From: Gracilariopsis chorda | Taxonomy: Eukaryota > Rhodophyta > Florideophyceae > Gracilariales > Gracilariaceae | Length of the DNA: 64,000 nucleotides | Assembly (NCBI GenBank): GCA_003194525.1 | Contig: NBIV01000051.1 | Location: 248,001-312,000, forward strand | Direction: 5' to 3' | In this document: positions 20,716-31,374 of the stretch, piece after piece | Layout: each line of letters opens with the position of its first letter | How positions within the stretch are numbered: position 1 is the first letter of the stretch | Notes under the pieces: model-generated | What the model was told of the DNA's origin: nothing | Database searches by the model: none | What the model saw: only the letters and a program-made list of their open reading frames with translations | Program-made: the position numbers and the translations under genes

Positions 20716-22374
20716 TAAGGCCTCAGCATCTCTCATGCTCCGGGACTTTGGCAGCAGCCACCATGTCTGATCATCGCCGAAACTACCACAGCTTAATGAC
20801 TAGGCCTTGCGCCGCTGTGTAACGTGATTTATTTCCGAGGGTGACGGGCATAGCGTCAACGTCACAAAATTCTGCCATCGTGGCTGCGTCGCAGTTGCTG
20901 GGCCGTATGATGCTCGCACTGGTGCATGTATGGTTAGCTGTTTACCGCGAAACTCGTAAATTGCATTACACGTGGTATTTCTAGCTTTACTCACGCGACT
21001 TCCGTGACGACGCACTATTCAGCATTATTCGTTAATTCTTCGCTAGAGACTTTTGCGAACTAAATTTCAGCGTAATGATTTTGGCAGACTTCTGCTTTGT
21101 ACTGTGCAGAATTCTGGGTTCGTATGGTCACTATTGAGACTTCTAAGAGCAGCACCTACGACAGTAATACAACGGAAAAGTATAGATGTGCATGTGTGGA
21201 GGGGAGAACTCATAATATTTTTTGAGAAACGTTTGGAAATGGAATATTGCCATCAACGGAAGTCTATGGCGACGAATATTGTTATTTGTAACTGTGTTCA
21301 AAAGTACACAAATCGAGGGGTACGATGTAAAACGTACCCTTCCAACTTGAAGCAGTTTAGCAGATGCAAACGAACAAAGGCAAACCAAAGAGCTCTACTG
21401 AGTACAGAATTTTGATCAAACGCGAGCGGTAATGTTACGAAGAAGGTAATAAAGAAGAAACAGATTCGCTTTAAGGATTCTGCACTGCTAGTTTATAGAG
21501 CTGTTGGCAAAACTCTAGAGAAGGTAAAAAATCACGCTACTTGCGATGATTTTTCTTTGTTGGTGGCAGATATTACCAGGGACATATTGCAGTCTGTATT
21601 ATCCAATTTCTGCGCAGTATCGCAAGCATCAGGTACAAGGGAGAAATCCAAGTCGCCTACATCAAGGACTGCAGAAGGAACTACGACTGAGAACTTTGCA
21701 GAGACTCTGTGTACCACTATGAGTGACTGGCATGGATACGCGCTGCATTAGTGTCGAACATACTCATATAGCCGCGAGAAGATTTATATTTCACTGCAAA
21801 TGAGATGTCTGACATAAATTGAGCCCTGGAAGTGCAAGGCTGCCATGGCTAAACTTTGAGGTAACAAGAAGACCTCAGAGATGAACTTGAAGCTCAGGCA
21901 CAATCGTGGAAGTGGGTTGCTCGTGGACACCGATCGGGTGAAACGAGTTCTAAATCTGTAGCTCGAGACGGTTCCAGCTTCCTGTCAATTTGAAATCTGA
22001 ACTAACATTCCTCCCCTTTGATCGGCCACTGGAAGAAGTGAACTGCTCTCTCAATCTGAAGGGAGACGTTAAAGCCCATGCAACACCTCCTAGTTCTGCG
22101 TTGGATACACCGGATCTGCGGATATCTTCTATTTATGCATCCTCAAACGTCACTAAATGGCATAAAGTAAACGAACATACCATTATCTGGCGTGAACATT
22201 GCTGCGAATGGAAAATTAAATGAAGAAGAAAGAAGTCGACCATATCCCAGACTGATCTGATCAGGAAACGAGGAGCATGGCAAAATGAACGCTGAAGCTT
22301 CAAGATTTGGGAACGGTATGCAGAATTTAAGTGAAACTCATAGTGATAACGGCAGCGTATTGAGTGAATAAGAG
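20716..22374. other. Flank between Copia and chromovirus; decayed plus-strand coding traces
   Basis: Mostly unassigned. A plus-strand stretch at about 21,450-21,751 is coding-like ('AVGKTLEKVKNHATCDDFSL', 'ADITRDILQSVLSNFCAVSQ', Ser/Thr-rich tail) but unrecognised. Frames at 21,053-21,415 and 21,990-22,223 have no motif. The last few hundred bases before 22,375 probably belong to the Mutator-like element that resumes at 27,272, because the chromovirus duplicated AAGAG of that sequence on insertion. Confidence 0.4.
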
Positions 22375-22572
22375 TGTAAGAGTAGGCTCTTACCAAAACA
22401 AAACTGACTTTACAACTGGAGGCTGACCCTCCTAGTACTTCGAACAATCTAAACGTTCGCCTCTTATACCACAGTAGACGTCCGTTCTTGAATGTTTGAA
22501 TCTGAATTCAAACATTCATGACCATTCGAGTAAATGCAATTTGAAAGTTCGTACTACAATGATTCTATTACA
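22375..22572 (-). repeat. Chromovirus 3' LTR
   Basis: 198 bp, TG...CA. It contains a perfect 13-bp stem with a 4-nt loop (22,489-22,518) and a 12-bp segment missing from the other LTR. Preceded by AAGAG. Confidence 0.93.
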
Positions 22573-22585
22573 CTCACCCTCTCTT
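22573..22585 (-). other. Chromovirus polypurine tract
   Basis: On the minus strand AAGAGAGGGTGAG directly precedes the 3' LTR, the standard position of the plus-strand primer. Confidence 0.7.
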
Positions 22586-23203
22586 AGGACTTGACGACCG
22601 CGGCAAGTTTTCAAATTTCTTGATGAGTTCGGTACAGTGCGATAACTGATTCTTGTTCATCCAAATTGCTTCTTCCTCAGTATCGCCTTCAAACTGTACC
22701 AAGTAATGTATTCTGCGATTGCGCTTGCGAGTCTTAAGAATAGCAATCACTTCTTGTTCCACAGTACCTTCCGCATGAATCACTACCGATAGTGAGCTTT
22801 GACCACCCTCTCTGCGATTGAACCTTTTCAATCGGGAGATATGAACAACGTTATGTGCCTTCTTCATCGTCGGAGGTAGTTCAATTTTGTACGTCACTGT
22901 TCCCATGGCTTCCTTTATGGCAAATGGTGCCATAAACCTCGGCTGCCACTTCTGAGGAAGACCATACTGCTGTGATGCACTCGTCTTGTCTACCTTCAGC
23001 AACACCATGTCCCCTGCCTTAAACGCTACATGCTTTCGTTTCTTGTTGGCATAGAAGGTCTGCCGTGCGATGGCATCTGCAAGATTGTCCTTTGCTAATG
23101 AACAAAATGCCTGTCGCTTTTCCAAGTAGTCTACTGCTGCCGGGCAGACACAATTCGTTTTCGGAAACTTCCTGGAAAGCTCTGACTCAGGCACGCGAAC
23201 CAA
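22574..23203 (-). pseudogene. Chromovirus integrase C-terminus and chromodomain
   Basis: 'QKWQPRFMAPFAIKEAMG' and 'AHNVVHISRLKRFN' are the integrase C-terminal (GPF/Y-type) block; a chromodomain follows ('EVIAILKTRKRNRRIHYLVQ', 'EEAIWMNKNQLSHCTELI'). Chromodomains steer chromovirus integration to marked chromatin. The coding end lies next to the polypurine tract, as expected. Confidence 0.9.
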
Positions 23204-23419
23204 GTCAACTTCAAACGGAGAAATTCCTGTGCTCTTGTTCGGAGTCGAGTTTTAGTGAAATTCCAATTCTCTCAACATACAGTCCCAATCTTCTGGATTT
23301 TTCTGTAAAGTACCTCTGATCATTGCCGAAAGTGTTCTGATCATGTTTTCCGGCTGTCCATCCGTTTGCGGATGTCCCTTGGTAGCCATGTTCAAGTTCA
23401 CACTTATCATTTTGGTAAT

Positions 23420-23962
23420 TTATTTGAAGTAATGTGACTTGAAAAGCTTATCTCTATCCAGAATGATAGTCTTAGGCACACCATGTTTCGAAAACACTCG
23501 ATCGAACAGTATTTGGACAACTTCAATAGAGGTCAATGTCTTCTTCGTCAGAATAAAAATAGCTCTCTTCGAAAGTTTCTCAACGACAACAAGTACTGAA
23601 TTTTTCCCTGTTCGAGTAATCGGAAACTCTGACACAAAATCTATTGAGACGACATCCCAACAGGCATCCGGTACGCAATGTGGCTGGAGCTTACCACTCT
23701 GCATTGCCCTTGTCTCTTTGTTGAACTGACACTCTTGACAAGTTCTGACAAATTCCTGGATATCAGCGAACATTCGCTTCCAGTAGAAGTGTTGAGCACA
23801 GAGCAAATATGTCTTCTCCCAACCAAAATGCCCTGGTAGATGGAACTTTTTCGCTATTGTGTCTCGAAGATCTCTATTTCGTGGAACAACTACACGCCCT
23901 AATGTAGCTCTGGCATTCCAGTAAATTAGACTCTCCTGAAAGGAATAATTTCTGATGTACAT
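23420..23962 (-). pseudogene. Chromovirus integrase core
   Basis: 'HLPGHFGWEKTYLLCAQHFY' with 'CQECQFNKE' forms the HHCC zinc-binding part; 'WDVVSIDFVSEFPITRTGKN' holds the first catalytic Asp, and 'HGVPKTIILDRDKLF' the second. The part with the catalytic Glu lies beyond the piece. Ty3 integrase family. Confidence 0.92.
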
Positions 23963-23995
23963 CGCAGTTTTCTTGTTGGGTGGTTCCTTACCATC

Positions 23996-25236
23996 TCAAA
24001 GAACAAATAGAATGTTCTGCGTCCAAGAATCGTTCTCGTAACCCTCTCGAGTCGCCAAATTCAATTGCTTCTCGTGTAAACGAAGAGCCTTGAATGTCGG
24101 GTGGCATTCATACAGTGTACTCAAGGCATCTGCCTCTCCATTCTTTGAGCCTTTGAGATGCTCCACTCTGAATGAGTAACATTGTAATTCGTCCAGCCAT
24201 CTCATTTGTCTTCCTGAGAGCTTCGATTGCGTCTGCAAGTACTTGATAGGCTCGTGATCTGTGCGTATTATAAATGGGCGATCTTTTAGATACACTGAAC
24301 ATTCTTTGTCTCAGCCTCCGATAGTCGATGAGATAGGAATGCAACAGGTTCACTCTTCTGTTCCAAGGTTGCGCCTACAGCGTACTTTGACGCATCAGTG
24401 GTCAATACGAAAACTTCTTCCGAGGTTGGATGACGTAGCACAGGTACTGCTGTTAGCCGACGCTTCAAATCTTCAAACGCATATTTCTGTTCGTCTCTCC
24501 ATTGAAAGATCTTCGTGTGGAGTAAGTCGGTGATTGGTTGCACAACTCGCTCAAAACCTTTCATAAACTTTCTGTAGAAGTTCGTAAGAACTATGAACTT
24601 CTGTACATCCTTCACTGAGTTCGGAGTGGTCCACTTTTCTACAGCTTCCACAAGCCTCTGCTGCGTGTGAACTCCTTCCGAGTTGATTTTGAAGCCCAGG
24701 TAGTCAACCTCTGTCGCACCAAAATTACTCTTGCTAGGTCTGACGTACAGCTCATGCTTCCTTAAAATATGTAACAGCTTTCGCAAATGCCTTTTGTGCT
24801 CTTCTTTGCTCTTACTGTAGATTAGAATGTCATCTAAGTAAAGAACCATACATTCTCCATGTAATTCCCGAAGAACGTGTGCTAACAGACGCGAAAATGC
24901 TGCTGGTACGTTAGTTAAACCAAAACATAGCACTCTCCACTCGAAGGATCCATATCGTGTTCGTATAGCCGTCTTGTGACAGTCCTCTTCTTTGAGGCTC
25001 ATCTGATAGTATCCCCAGATTGAATCAATCTGCGAGAAAATCTTAGCTCCTGCCACCTGGTCAATGGTCTCATTGATCAGTGGAATAGGACTTTCATCTG
25101 GAATAGTGATCCTATTCAATGCTCTGTAGTCACAAACCATTCTGAGATCCCCGTTCCTCTTTTTGATGAAGAATACTGGAGCTCCGTACGGTGAGGAAGA
25201 CGGTCTTAGAAGTCCTTTTTCTAGATATTTCTGCAA
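23996..25236 (-). pseudogene. Chromovirus reverse transcriptase and RNase H
   Basis: RT: 'GAPVFFIKKRNGDLRMVCDY', 'RALNRITIPDESPIPLI', 'FGLTNVPAAFSRL' and the catalytic 'MVLYLDDILIYSKSKEEH' (about 24.84 kb), then 'VDYLGFKINSEGVHTQQ'. RNase H: 'VLTTDASKYAVGATLEQ' (about 24.38 kb) and 'TDHEPIKYLQTQSKLSGRQM' with 'GSKNGEADALS' (24.1-24.3 kb). A typical Ty3/Gypsy RT in order and length. Confidence 0.95.
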
Positions 25237-25418
25237 CTGGCGCTTCAGTTCTTGTAGTTCACGAGGTGAGAGTCGAATAACAGGTCGGACAGGAGGCTGG
25301 GCACCCGGAATGAGGTTAATCTCAAATTCAATTCGCGTGGCGGGGGCAGCTCATCCGGCAACTCTTCCTTAAAAACATCTTCGAACTCTGCTAGAACGTC
25401 TCGAAACTCAGGAGCGCA

Positions 25419-26021
25419 CTATGCCTCTGGAGCAACCGACTCTTTGTTCTTAGATACTCGAACCGCAAACAGTTCGCAGTTTCCCTTCTTGACTTCTTTA
25501 CACATCCTCTTCAACGATATCTGCTTAAGACAGATCTCGTTCGACGTTTTGGTCTCGGTTCTTCGAGGTGTTATCGTTACCACAGTACTATTGCTGCGCT
25601 TCACCTTGAGAATGTTGGTTTTCCAATCAATAAGCGGGTTATGCACTCGTAACCAAGGTCTCCCCATTATTAATATTGGAAGGACACTCTCTTATTTCAT
25701 ACTGATGACCAAAATTGGCTCTTCACTCATGAACCCATTGATGTTCAAAACTTCATGTGTCTCACCCAGTACTGTTGTCTTCGATGAGTCTCCAAGTTCA
25801 AATTCTATTCCTGTGACGTCCCTAAACTCCAAATTCAATCTCTTCGCGTCTTCTACTGACATTAAGTTGTGAGACGCATACGAATCTACGACTCTTCTCA
25901 CTGGATTTCCTGCCAGCATTGCATCGTACATCCAGTTGTCTTCTTTGGCATACTTCAATGCCGAAAAGTACGGCGACTTTTCTTGTAAGTTGCCTCTTTC
26001 CGCCACCTCGTTGTGCGGCAT
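25419..26021 (-). pseudogene. Chromovirus protease region
   Basis: A retropepsin-like stretch 'MLAGNPVRRVVDSYASHNLM' (about 25.87-25.92 kb) followed by 'VLNINGFMSEEPILVISMK' fits the fold. 'MGRPWLRVHNPLIDWKTN' (25,667-25,610) is the G-(M/R)-x-W-L-x-x-x-x-P-x-I-D-W box that links protease to RT in this group. Confidence 0.85.
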
Positions 26022-27034
26022 TACTGGTTTTTTGGGTGATCAAAGCTATTGTCCTCCGCTCGTTCTTGTCTGCAAGAGTGGCTGGGATCGCTCCATCCTT
26101 TCTTGCCGCACTTGAAGCATCTGTCATTCCTCCTGTAGTGAGCAATCTCTCCTCGTTTAATTGGTCCCCAAGATACAGCGTTGCAGTCTTTTGTAGTGCT
26201 GTAACCTTCCTTCGAGGTCCCTGCACTCTGGCAGTATTTTCCAACATTATTCTTATTCTTCCTCGAGCTGTGCTCCTTTTGGGCTCTGCTCTGTGACTCG
26301 CCTGCAAGCTTAAATGACAGTTCAAGAGTTCTACCATAGTCATATGCTGGCTGCATAGAAACACTTCCAGTTCGATCGATCGGTTCAGACGTCGGAAACT
26401 TCTCTGTAAGTTTACCCTTGTACGTCTTCGGATGACTATTGAAGAAATAGATGTATGCTTCATTGCTCTTTGTGCCACAGAACGTTATGAGATATTCAAA
26501 TCGTGCAATATGCTCATCTATAGACCTTTTCTCCTTCAAACGAAACTCCATAAGCTTCACTCGTGCAGTGGCCATCTCATTCGCAGGACCAAATTCCTCG
26601 ATCATGGCTCTCTCGAGCTCGTCCACACTGGATGGCTTTCGAGTTTCTTTTTCTAGACGCAGCATCCACGACGCCGCTCTATCTTGAAAATGGCATTCGG
26701 AAAGGTCCAGCATCTTGTTCTCTGAGTAATTGAATAGTTTTCCATACTTCCTAATAGAGTAAAATAAACTAGTCACCTTTTCCGTCGTCCTGTCAGACGC
26801 CTTTCCCGAAAATGTCTGCACTAGAGGAGCTTTGAGCGATCCACCGGATGAATCAGAAGCATTCCTCTGATTGTTCTGCTGCAATTGCGACTGCAAAGTC
26901 TCAATCGTTGAGCTTTGAGTCTGCACCAATTGCTTCAACGCTTGAAGCTCTTCGCTGAGCTGCTGTAGGTTTGATGCCTCATTCACACCCTCTTCTTCTT
27001 GCGGTACACTTTGGCTATGGCTTGTACGAACCAT
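26021..27034 (-). CDS. Chromovirus gag with zinc knuckle
   Basis: 337 codons from an ATG at 27,034. N-terminal coiled coil ('LQQLSEELQALKQLVQTQSS'), capsid-like middle ('SSVDELERAMIEEFGPANEM', 'MEFRLKEKRSIDEHIARFEY'), and C-terminal knuckle 'DRCFKCGKKGWSDPSHSC'. Lies 52 bp inside the 5' LTR. This piece is open throughout. Confidence 0.92.
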   Translation of the reverse strand: MVRTSHSQSVPQEEEGVNEASNLQQLSEELQALKQLVQTQSSTIETLQSQLQQNNQRNASDSSGGSLKAPLVQTFSGKASDRTTEKVTSLFYSIRKYGKLFNYSENKMLDLSECHFQDRAASWMLRLEKETRKPSSVDELERAMIEEFGPANEMATARVKLMEFRLKEKRSIDEHIARFEYLITFCGTKSNEAYIYFFNSHPKTYKGKLTEKFPTSEPIDRTGSVSMQPAYDYGRTLELSFKLAGESQSRAQKEHSSRKNKNNVGKYCQSAGTSKEGYSTTKDCNAVSWGPIKRGEIAHYRRNDRCFKCGKKGWSDPSHSCRQERAEDNSFDHPKNQ

Positions 27035-27071
27035 GATTCTTCAAGCGCTTTTTCTTCCTGTGAAAGTACCT

Positions 27072-27083
27072 TAGATGCTACCA
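27072..27083 (-). other. Chromovirus primer-binding site (iMet-like)
   Basis: On the minus strand TGGTAGCATCTA starts 2 nt after the 5' LTR. The first eight bases match the 3' end complement of initiator Met-tRNA, the common primer of this group. Confidence 0.6.
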
Positions 27084-27085
27084 AA

Positions 27086-27271
27086 TGTAAGAGTAGGCTC
27101 TTACCAAAACAAAACTGACTTTACAACTGGAGAGTACTTCGAACCGTCTAAACGTTCGACTCTTATACCAAAGTAGACGTCCGTTCTTGAATGTTTGAAT
27201 CTGAATTCAAACATTCACGACCATTCGAATAAATGCAATGTGAAAGTTCGTACTACAATTATTCTATTACA
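27086..27271 (-). repeat. Chromovirus 5' LTR
   Basis: 186 bp, TG...CA, with the same 13-bp stem (27,188-27,217) as the partner LTR. Followed by AAGAG. Confidence 0.93.
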
Positions 27272-27276
27272 AAGAG

Positions 27277-28440
27277 ATAATGAGAACGCGAATCGTACCC
27301 CATATGAGTAATGAGGACGAATTTGGGGCAGAGTATGGCCCAGAACCGGGTGATTGCAAAGAGTATTTTGTTGCTGGACTTCACAATGGTGCAAAACAGG
27401 AACGCTTGCTAGTTGATAAGCAACGCAATGATAATCATAGTTCCAAATCGAGAGTATGATGGCGGTACAACATTGGTACTGCAAAAGCCTTTCATTGCCA
27501 CGAGTCAGAAGAGGTATACCTACAGGCTTGCTTATCTCCTGAAACACGTCAAGAGGCAACCGAGATGCACAACATAGTGCACATGGGATAGAAAGACGTT
27601 GTACGCTACCTCCAGGAGAGATACAGAATCATCATTGACGTGGACACACTGAAACATCTTTTAAATTATATGAAGAACAAGAATAGTCCAAGAGATGGGG
27701 TTTCCTCCTTTTTTAACTATTCGTGTGTCTTGCAAGAGCGTAATACGCGGCATAGCGTATTCTTTTCCACCATAGTAAAGAACAGCATGCACTCCACGAA
27801 ACGGATGTTAGAGGAACGTTTGGTCGACCACGAGAAGTACGGGATAGTTTCAGAGATGTTCATTGGCTTTAAAACGATTGCCATTCGGTTCAACTACCCA
27901 TTATTTTAAATTAGTTGTCGTACCTCTTCTGGCCAAATGTAAACCTTTTTCATGGGTTTCGTACCTTCGGAAACGAAAAATAGCTTCATTTGGATCTTAC
28001 GCAAGTGCATCCCTGCGGTGTCGGTGTCTCTGGGAATGGTGGTTCTTGATCGAGACACCGCAGTAATTGCAGCAGTGAGAACAGCGCTTCCAAACACTTT
28101 CCACTACTTAGATAACTGGCATTTGAACAAAAATCAAATGGAGAACGTTGCTGCTTTCTGTAGAAACATATCAAAGTCGTCTTGGTTCGTTGAGATGAAA
28201 ACCAGACTTTACTGTTTTCGAAAGTCTGACAGCATCTATCAGATAAATGGACGTAGAAATGACTTTGAATCCTTTTCTTTTTACATTGCATCAACCGTTA
28301 TCTCGTTGGTATTACTTTTTTTGCAGAGAGAACTCGTTCTTTCTGGTCACGTAGTACAATAAATTGCATGTGCGAATGAGTTTTTTGTTTCATGGAACAG
28401 GCGATTCCTAATCAGCTAACTCCATGTTCTGGCATTACAG
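27277..28440 (+). pseudogene. Mutator-like (MULE) transposase, broken
   Basis: The lead part has a D/E-rich 'DEFGAEYGPEPG' and a FAR1/FLYWCH-like 'KAFHCHESEEVYLQACLSPE' region with 'DVDTLKHLLNYMKNKN'. The catalytic domain has 'GFVPSETKNSFIWILRKC' (about 27.95 kb), 'VVLDRDTAVIAAVRTALPNT' (Asp, about 28.04 kb) and 'YLDNWHLNKNQMENV' (about 28.11 kb), the C-x-W-H-like box of MULEs with Cys replaced. Stops and frame changes occur near 27,460, 27,590 and 27,909. The C-terminal part after 28,360 is only loosely traceable (28,424-28,726). The chromovirus sits just upstream with its target duplication, so the transposon 5' part should lie left of 22,375. Plain DNA transposon. Confidence 0.75.
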
Positions 28441-28738
28441 TTTACGAAGGAATATTCCTATTTTGGAAGTGCCAGAAGAGATTTTCGAGCTAACGAAGCA
28501 GAGAGAAGCAGTAATGGGAGATTTTCATAAACACAAGTTGAGTGCATACACACACCCACATTCGAATATAGCTTTGTGCAGCATAAAATGTGCGCTTGTG
28601 CAGAAAAGACGAACACACAAAATAAGGCCACACTCCGACGGTCTAACGTTCAGTGTAATAAACAATGATAGCGTCCTCATAGTGTCATTTTCCGAAAGCC
28701 ACCCCACAAGGACTTACAAGCGCTAACTCTAAGAAACG

Positions 28739-29871
28739 ATGAAGCACTTCATCATCGCTCTCTTTGCAAAGCACTCCAGAGCCCACCGTTCCAGGTTCTT
28801 CCGCAAGAAACTGATTCTTGAAGAAATGAGACGTTATGATCGCCGCATCACAGGACGTGCACTACAGCATCCAACTCTTTCTGCGTTTCAGATTCTTTTC
28901 GGCTCTGGGTGCGATCAATCACGCATCACACTCTGTGGGTTTGATCAAGCCGCTTTTCGTAACCTTCTTGAGCCTTTCATAATCTCTTTCAATTCCTACT
29001 CTCTCTTCAGCTCTGATTGGTTCATTCACCGACTCCATGCTCTTCTGATTCGCCGCGGTAGACCCTGTACACTGAGCGCATCACGTTTTTTGGCACTAAC
29101 ATTGGCCTTGTACCGCTCCAGAGGCTCACGTGCTGCATTATGTATGCTTTTTGGGATAACAGGCACCGTAGCATCTGTATTTCTTCGCTTCGGAAGACCT
29201 ATATTGCTTAAGACTCTAGCAAATAAGCACGCCTCAAGAATTGCCATGCCTAACACGAGTGAAGTACAAGAATTTAGAAAAGCATTTAAAGCAAAGTACT
29301 CTCTTTTAGGGTATGTCTATGCCGTCGCAGATGGCCTCAAACTTTATCTGCAACAAAGTTCCAATGGAATCATTCAGAACATGTTTTAGAATGGGTGGCA
29401 GCACGACCATTTTGTTTCCAATGTGTTTGTATTTTCGCCTGATGGAGGTATTATATTGTGTTCGATAAATTCGTCAGGAAGTATGCATGATTATACCATT
29501 GCAGAATGGGGTTCAATTTACGGAAAGCTGGAGCAGATTTATGTGAATACAGGGGGAATCTGTGTGATTGACTCTGCTTTTAGTCGTGGCAACTACCCTT
29601 TTCTACTGAGATCGTCGCAAGATGTACCAGATTCCTCCGATATATGTACCATTCAGTGCAGGAGACAATCTACATCTGCACGACAAAGCTCGGAGTGGGG
29701 AATGCGTGCTCTGCAAGGCTCATTTCCTCGGTTCCATATAGGCTTCCATACGAGGAGCGCGGAGAACGTGAGGTAATTCTACACTTGGATGTAAGACTAT
29801 TCAATGTACGCACTCGTCTAATTGGTCTGAATCAGATCCTGAACTTTTATATGCCAAATATAAGTCGATAA
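28739..29871 (+). pseudogene. Harbinger-type DDE transposase (copy 1)
   Basis: From ATG 28,739: helical N-terminal region, then the DDE core 'YVYAVADGLKLYLQQSS' (first Asp, about 29.33 kb), 'SINSSGSMHDYTIAEWGSIY' (about 29.47-29.53 kb), 'GGICVIDSAFSRGNYPFL' (second Asp, about 29.57 kb) and 'SSEWGMRALQGSFPR' (Glu, about 29.70 kb). All three catalytic acids are present. The closing 'LFNVRTRLIGLNQILNFYMP' is the usual family end. Damage is light: one in-frame stop at 29,387-29,389 and a frame change near 29,740. Convergent with its partner gene (about 29,995-31,996, minus). Nuclear cut-and-paste recombinase; probably a recently dead copy. Confidence 0.85.
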
Positions 29872-29994
29872 GCCAACATGTTCTTATGAGTAAAGAATAG
29901 TGAAATCTCTTTACTTTGTTTATCAGAAACTTGGTATCCCTGCGATGCATCTGATTTCCTTAGATGACTCAAGGATCGTTTTTCTGTTGATTGT

Positions 29995-30544
29995 CAGCGT
30001 GCTCCGTTCCTGTATCATTACGTTCTTGAGAAAGCGTAAAGGACAATGGCTGCATAGGAAGATTTTGTTGAGTGCTTCTCCTTGCTAGAACCATAAGCAA
30101 CATTTCCATGTAGCTCTCAAGTGTTTTCCTATCCTCCTCTCGCTGAAGATGTGCTGGCTTCTCCTGGTGCTGCCTCCGTTGTTCCTCGTCCTCTCGCTGC
30201 TCGGCCCGAAGGCGATCTTCCCTTGTCAGCCTCTGCCGGTTTCATTCTTTCTCCTGTTCAAAGCACCCTCTCGCAGCAGCCGGAAACTGCTGTTCTTGCA
30301 AGATTTTTGCCTTGATAAGCTCTGTCATGCCAGCATTGCCATCTGCACTTACCCGTTTGCGTCGCTTGTAGATTATTGGATATGCACGCCCAGAAGTAGA
30401 TAGCGTTCTTGATCTCGGATCCTTGTTTGGCGTTTGTGCTTCCACATCACTACCGTTTTCTTCATTGGCATTGTCGATAACATACGGTCCTCTCTCTCTT
30501 TTTTCTTCCGAAAAAGACGCATCATCCTCTGCCCCCTCTCCTTC
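29995..30544 (-). pseudogene. Harbinger partner protein (ORF2), C-terminal half
   Basis: Minus-strand frame with an acidic stretch ('EGAEDDASFSEEKRERG'), basic cluster 'YKRRKRVSADGNAGMTELIK', and a long coiled coil rich in R/E/Q ('LTREDRLRAEQREDEEQRRQ', then 'LESYMEMLLMVLA'). Only one in-frame stop (30,242-30,244) interrupts it. It is the continuation of the piece at 31,375-31,996; a solo LTR with its 5-bp duplication separates the two, and removal of 835 bp keeps the frame. ORF2 proteins carry the Myb-like DNA-binding activity that Harbinger transposases need. Confidence 0.7.
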
Positions 30545-31374
30545 TGTGGTGCGATGCCCCAAAGGGGAAAAACACCAAAAGACGTCCGGGATCTTCCTCT
30601 CACGAGGTGAACCCAGTTGGGTAGAGCCCTCCCAGAGATGTCACGGCGAAGCCAGTTGGTAAGACCAGGGGCACCTGTCGCGAATTGCGCAGGGAGGTGA
30701 AGGCGAGGAATCGGTATCCGCGTGAGCGGGGTGTGATCCTCAGAAGAGGTATGTTTCCACGTAAATGGGGATGTGTGAGCGGGTGCACACAGGAGGGCCG
30801 CGGGTAGCGGGATGTACCACCCTGAAAGGGGGAAAGGAGGAGAGTGAAGGGAAAGGAGGAAGAGCGGGCGAGAGTGAGTCGCGAGAGCGACGAACAAATA
30901 CGGCAATGCCGGTGGACAGGACTCCCTATACAGGGCGAAACACCAATGTGAGTGGAACAATTATACTCCCAAGGATGGGTCTCTTTAGGTGTGCAAGGGG
31001 GTTAGAGGTCCCGTGGTTCAAAGCGTTTCCCTCCAAGGAGGAGTAGAGCACGCGCAAGCAGTAACAACTAGAGCCAATTCCCCAGGTTGGGGTCCCTTGT
31101 TGGGGAAGGTTTACTGGTGCGACAGCAGTGCGCCGTCGCACTAAGTACTAGCTTCCCAGAAATGGGTGTGAAAATAATAAATAATATCAACTAAAATACT
31201 CCACATTTCGTGGCAACATCTACTACTGTGGCCAACCGCCAATTGACCCAAAACCGTGTCCCACGTGTCCATATCCACCATTGTGGGGCGTAGTTCATAT
31301 ACACACTACACAACCGATAATATCGGGAAAGCATTCAAGTACCAAGAATCCCTCCCTGAGGGCGTTGCACTTCA
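30545..31374 (-). repeat. Solo Gypsy LTR (type I) inside the Harbinger ORF2
   Basis: 830 bp from TGTGGTGCGATG to GTTGCACTTCA, flanked by the perfect direct repeat CCTTC (30,540-30,544 and 31,375-31,379). Related to the LTR at 4,817-5,663 and to copies at 32,827 and 61,412. No internal element sequence is present, so it arose by LTR-LTR recombination after insertion. Confidence 0.85.

Larger units (their letters stand above)
22375..27271 (-). mobile_element. Ty3/Gypsy chromovirus, structurally complete (fossil)
   Basis: 4.9 kb with LTRs at 22,375-22,572 and 27,086-27,271, both TGTAAGAG...TTCTATTACA, and a perfect target duplication AAGAG (22,370-22,374; 27,272-27,276). Minus-strand order is gag with zinc knuckle, protease, RT, RNase H, integrase, chromodomain. 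An iMet-like primer site lies 2 nt inside the right LTR, and a purine tract adjoins the left LTR. The LTRs differ at about 9 of 186 aligned bases (about 95% identity) plus a 12-bp indel, so it is middle-aged. Coding is split into about seven pieces, so about six breaks. Confidence 0.95.

Noticed and set aside
30545-31374. Plus-strand reading frames in this stretch (30,765-31,046 and others)
   Set aside because: They lie wholly inside an LTR defined by its ends and target duplication.
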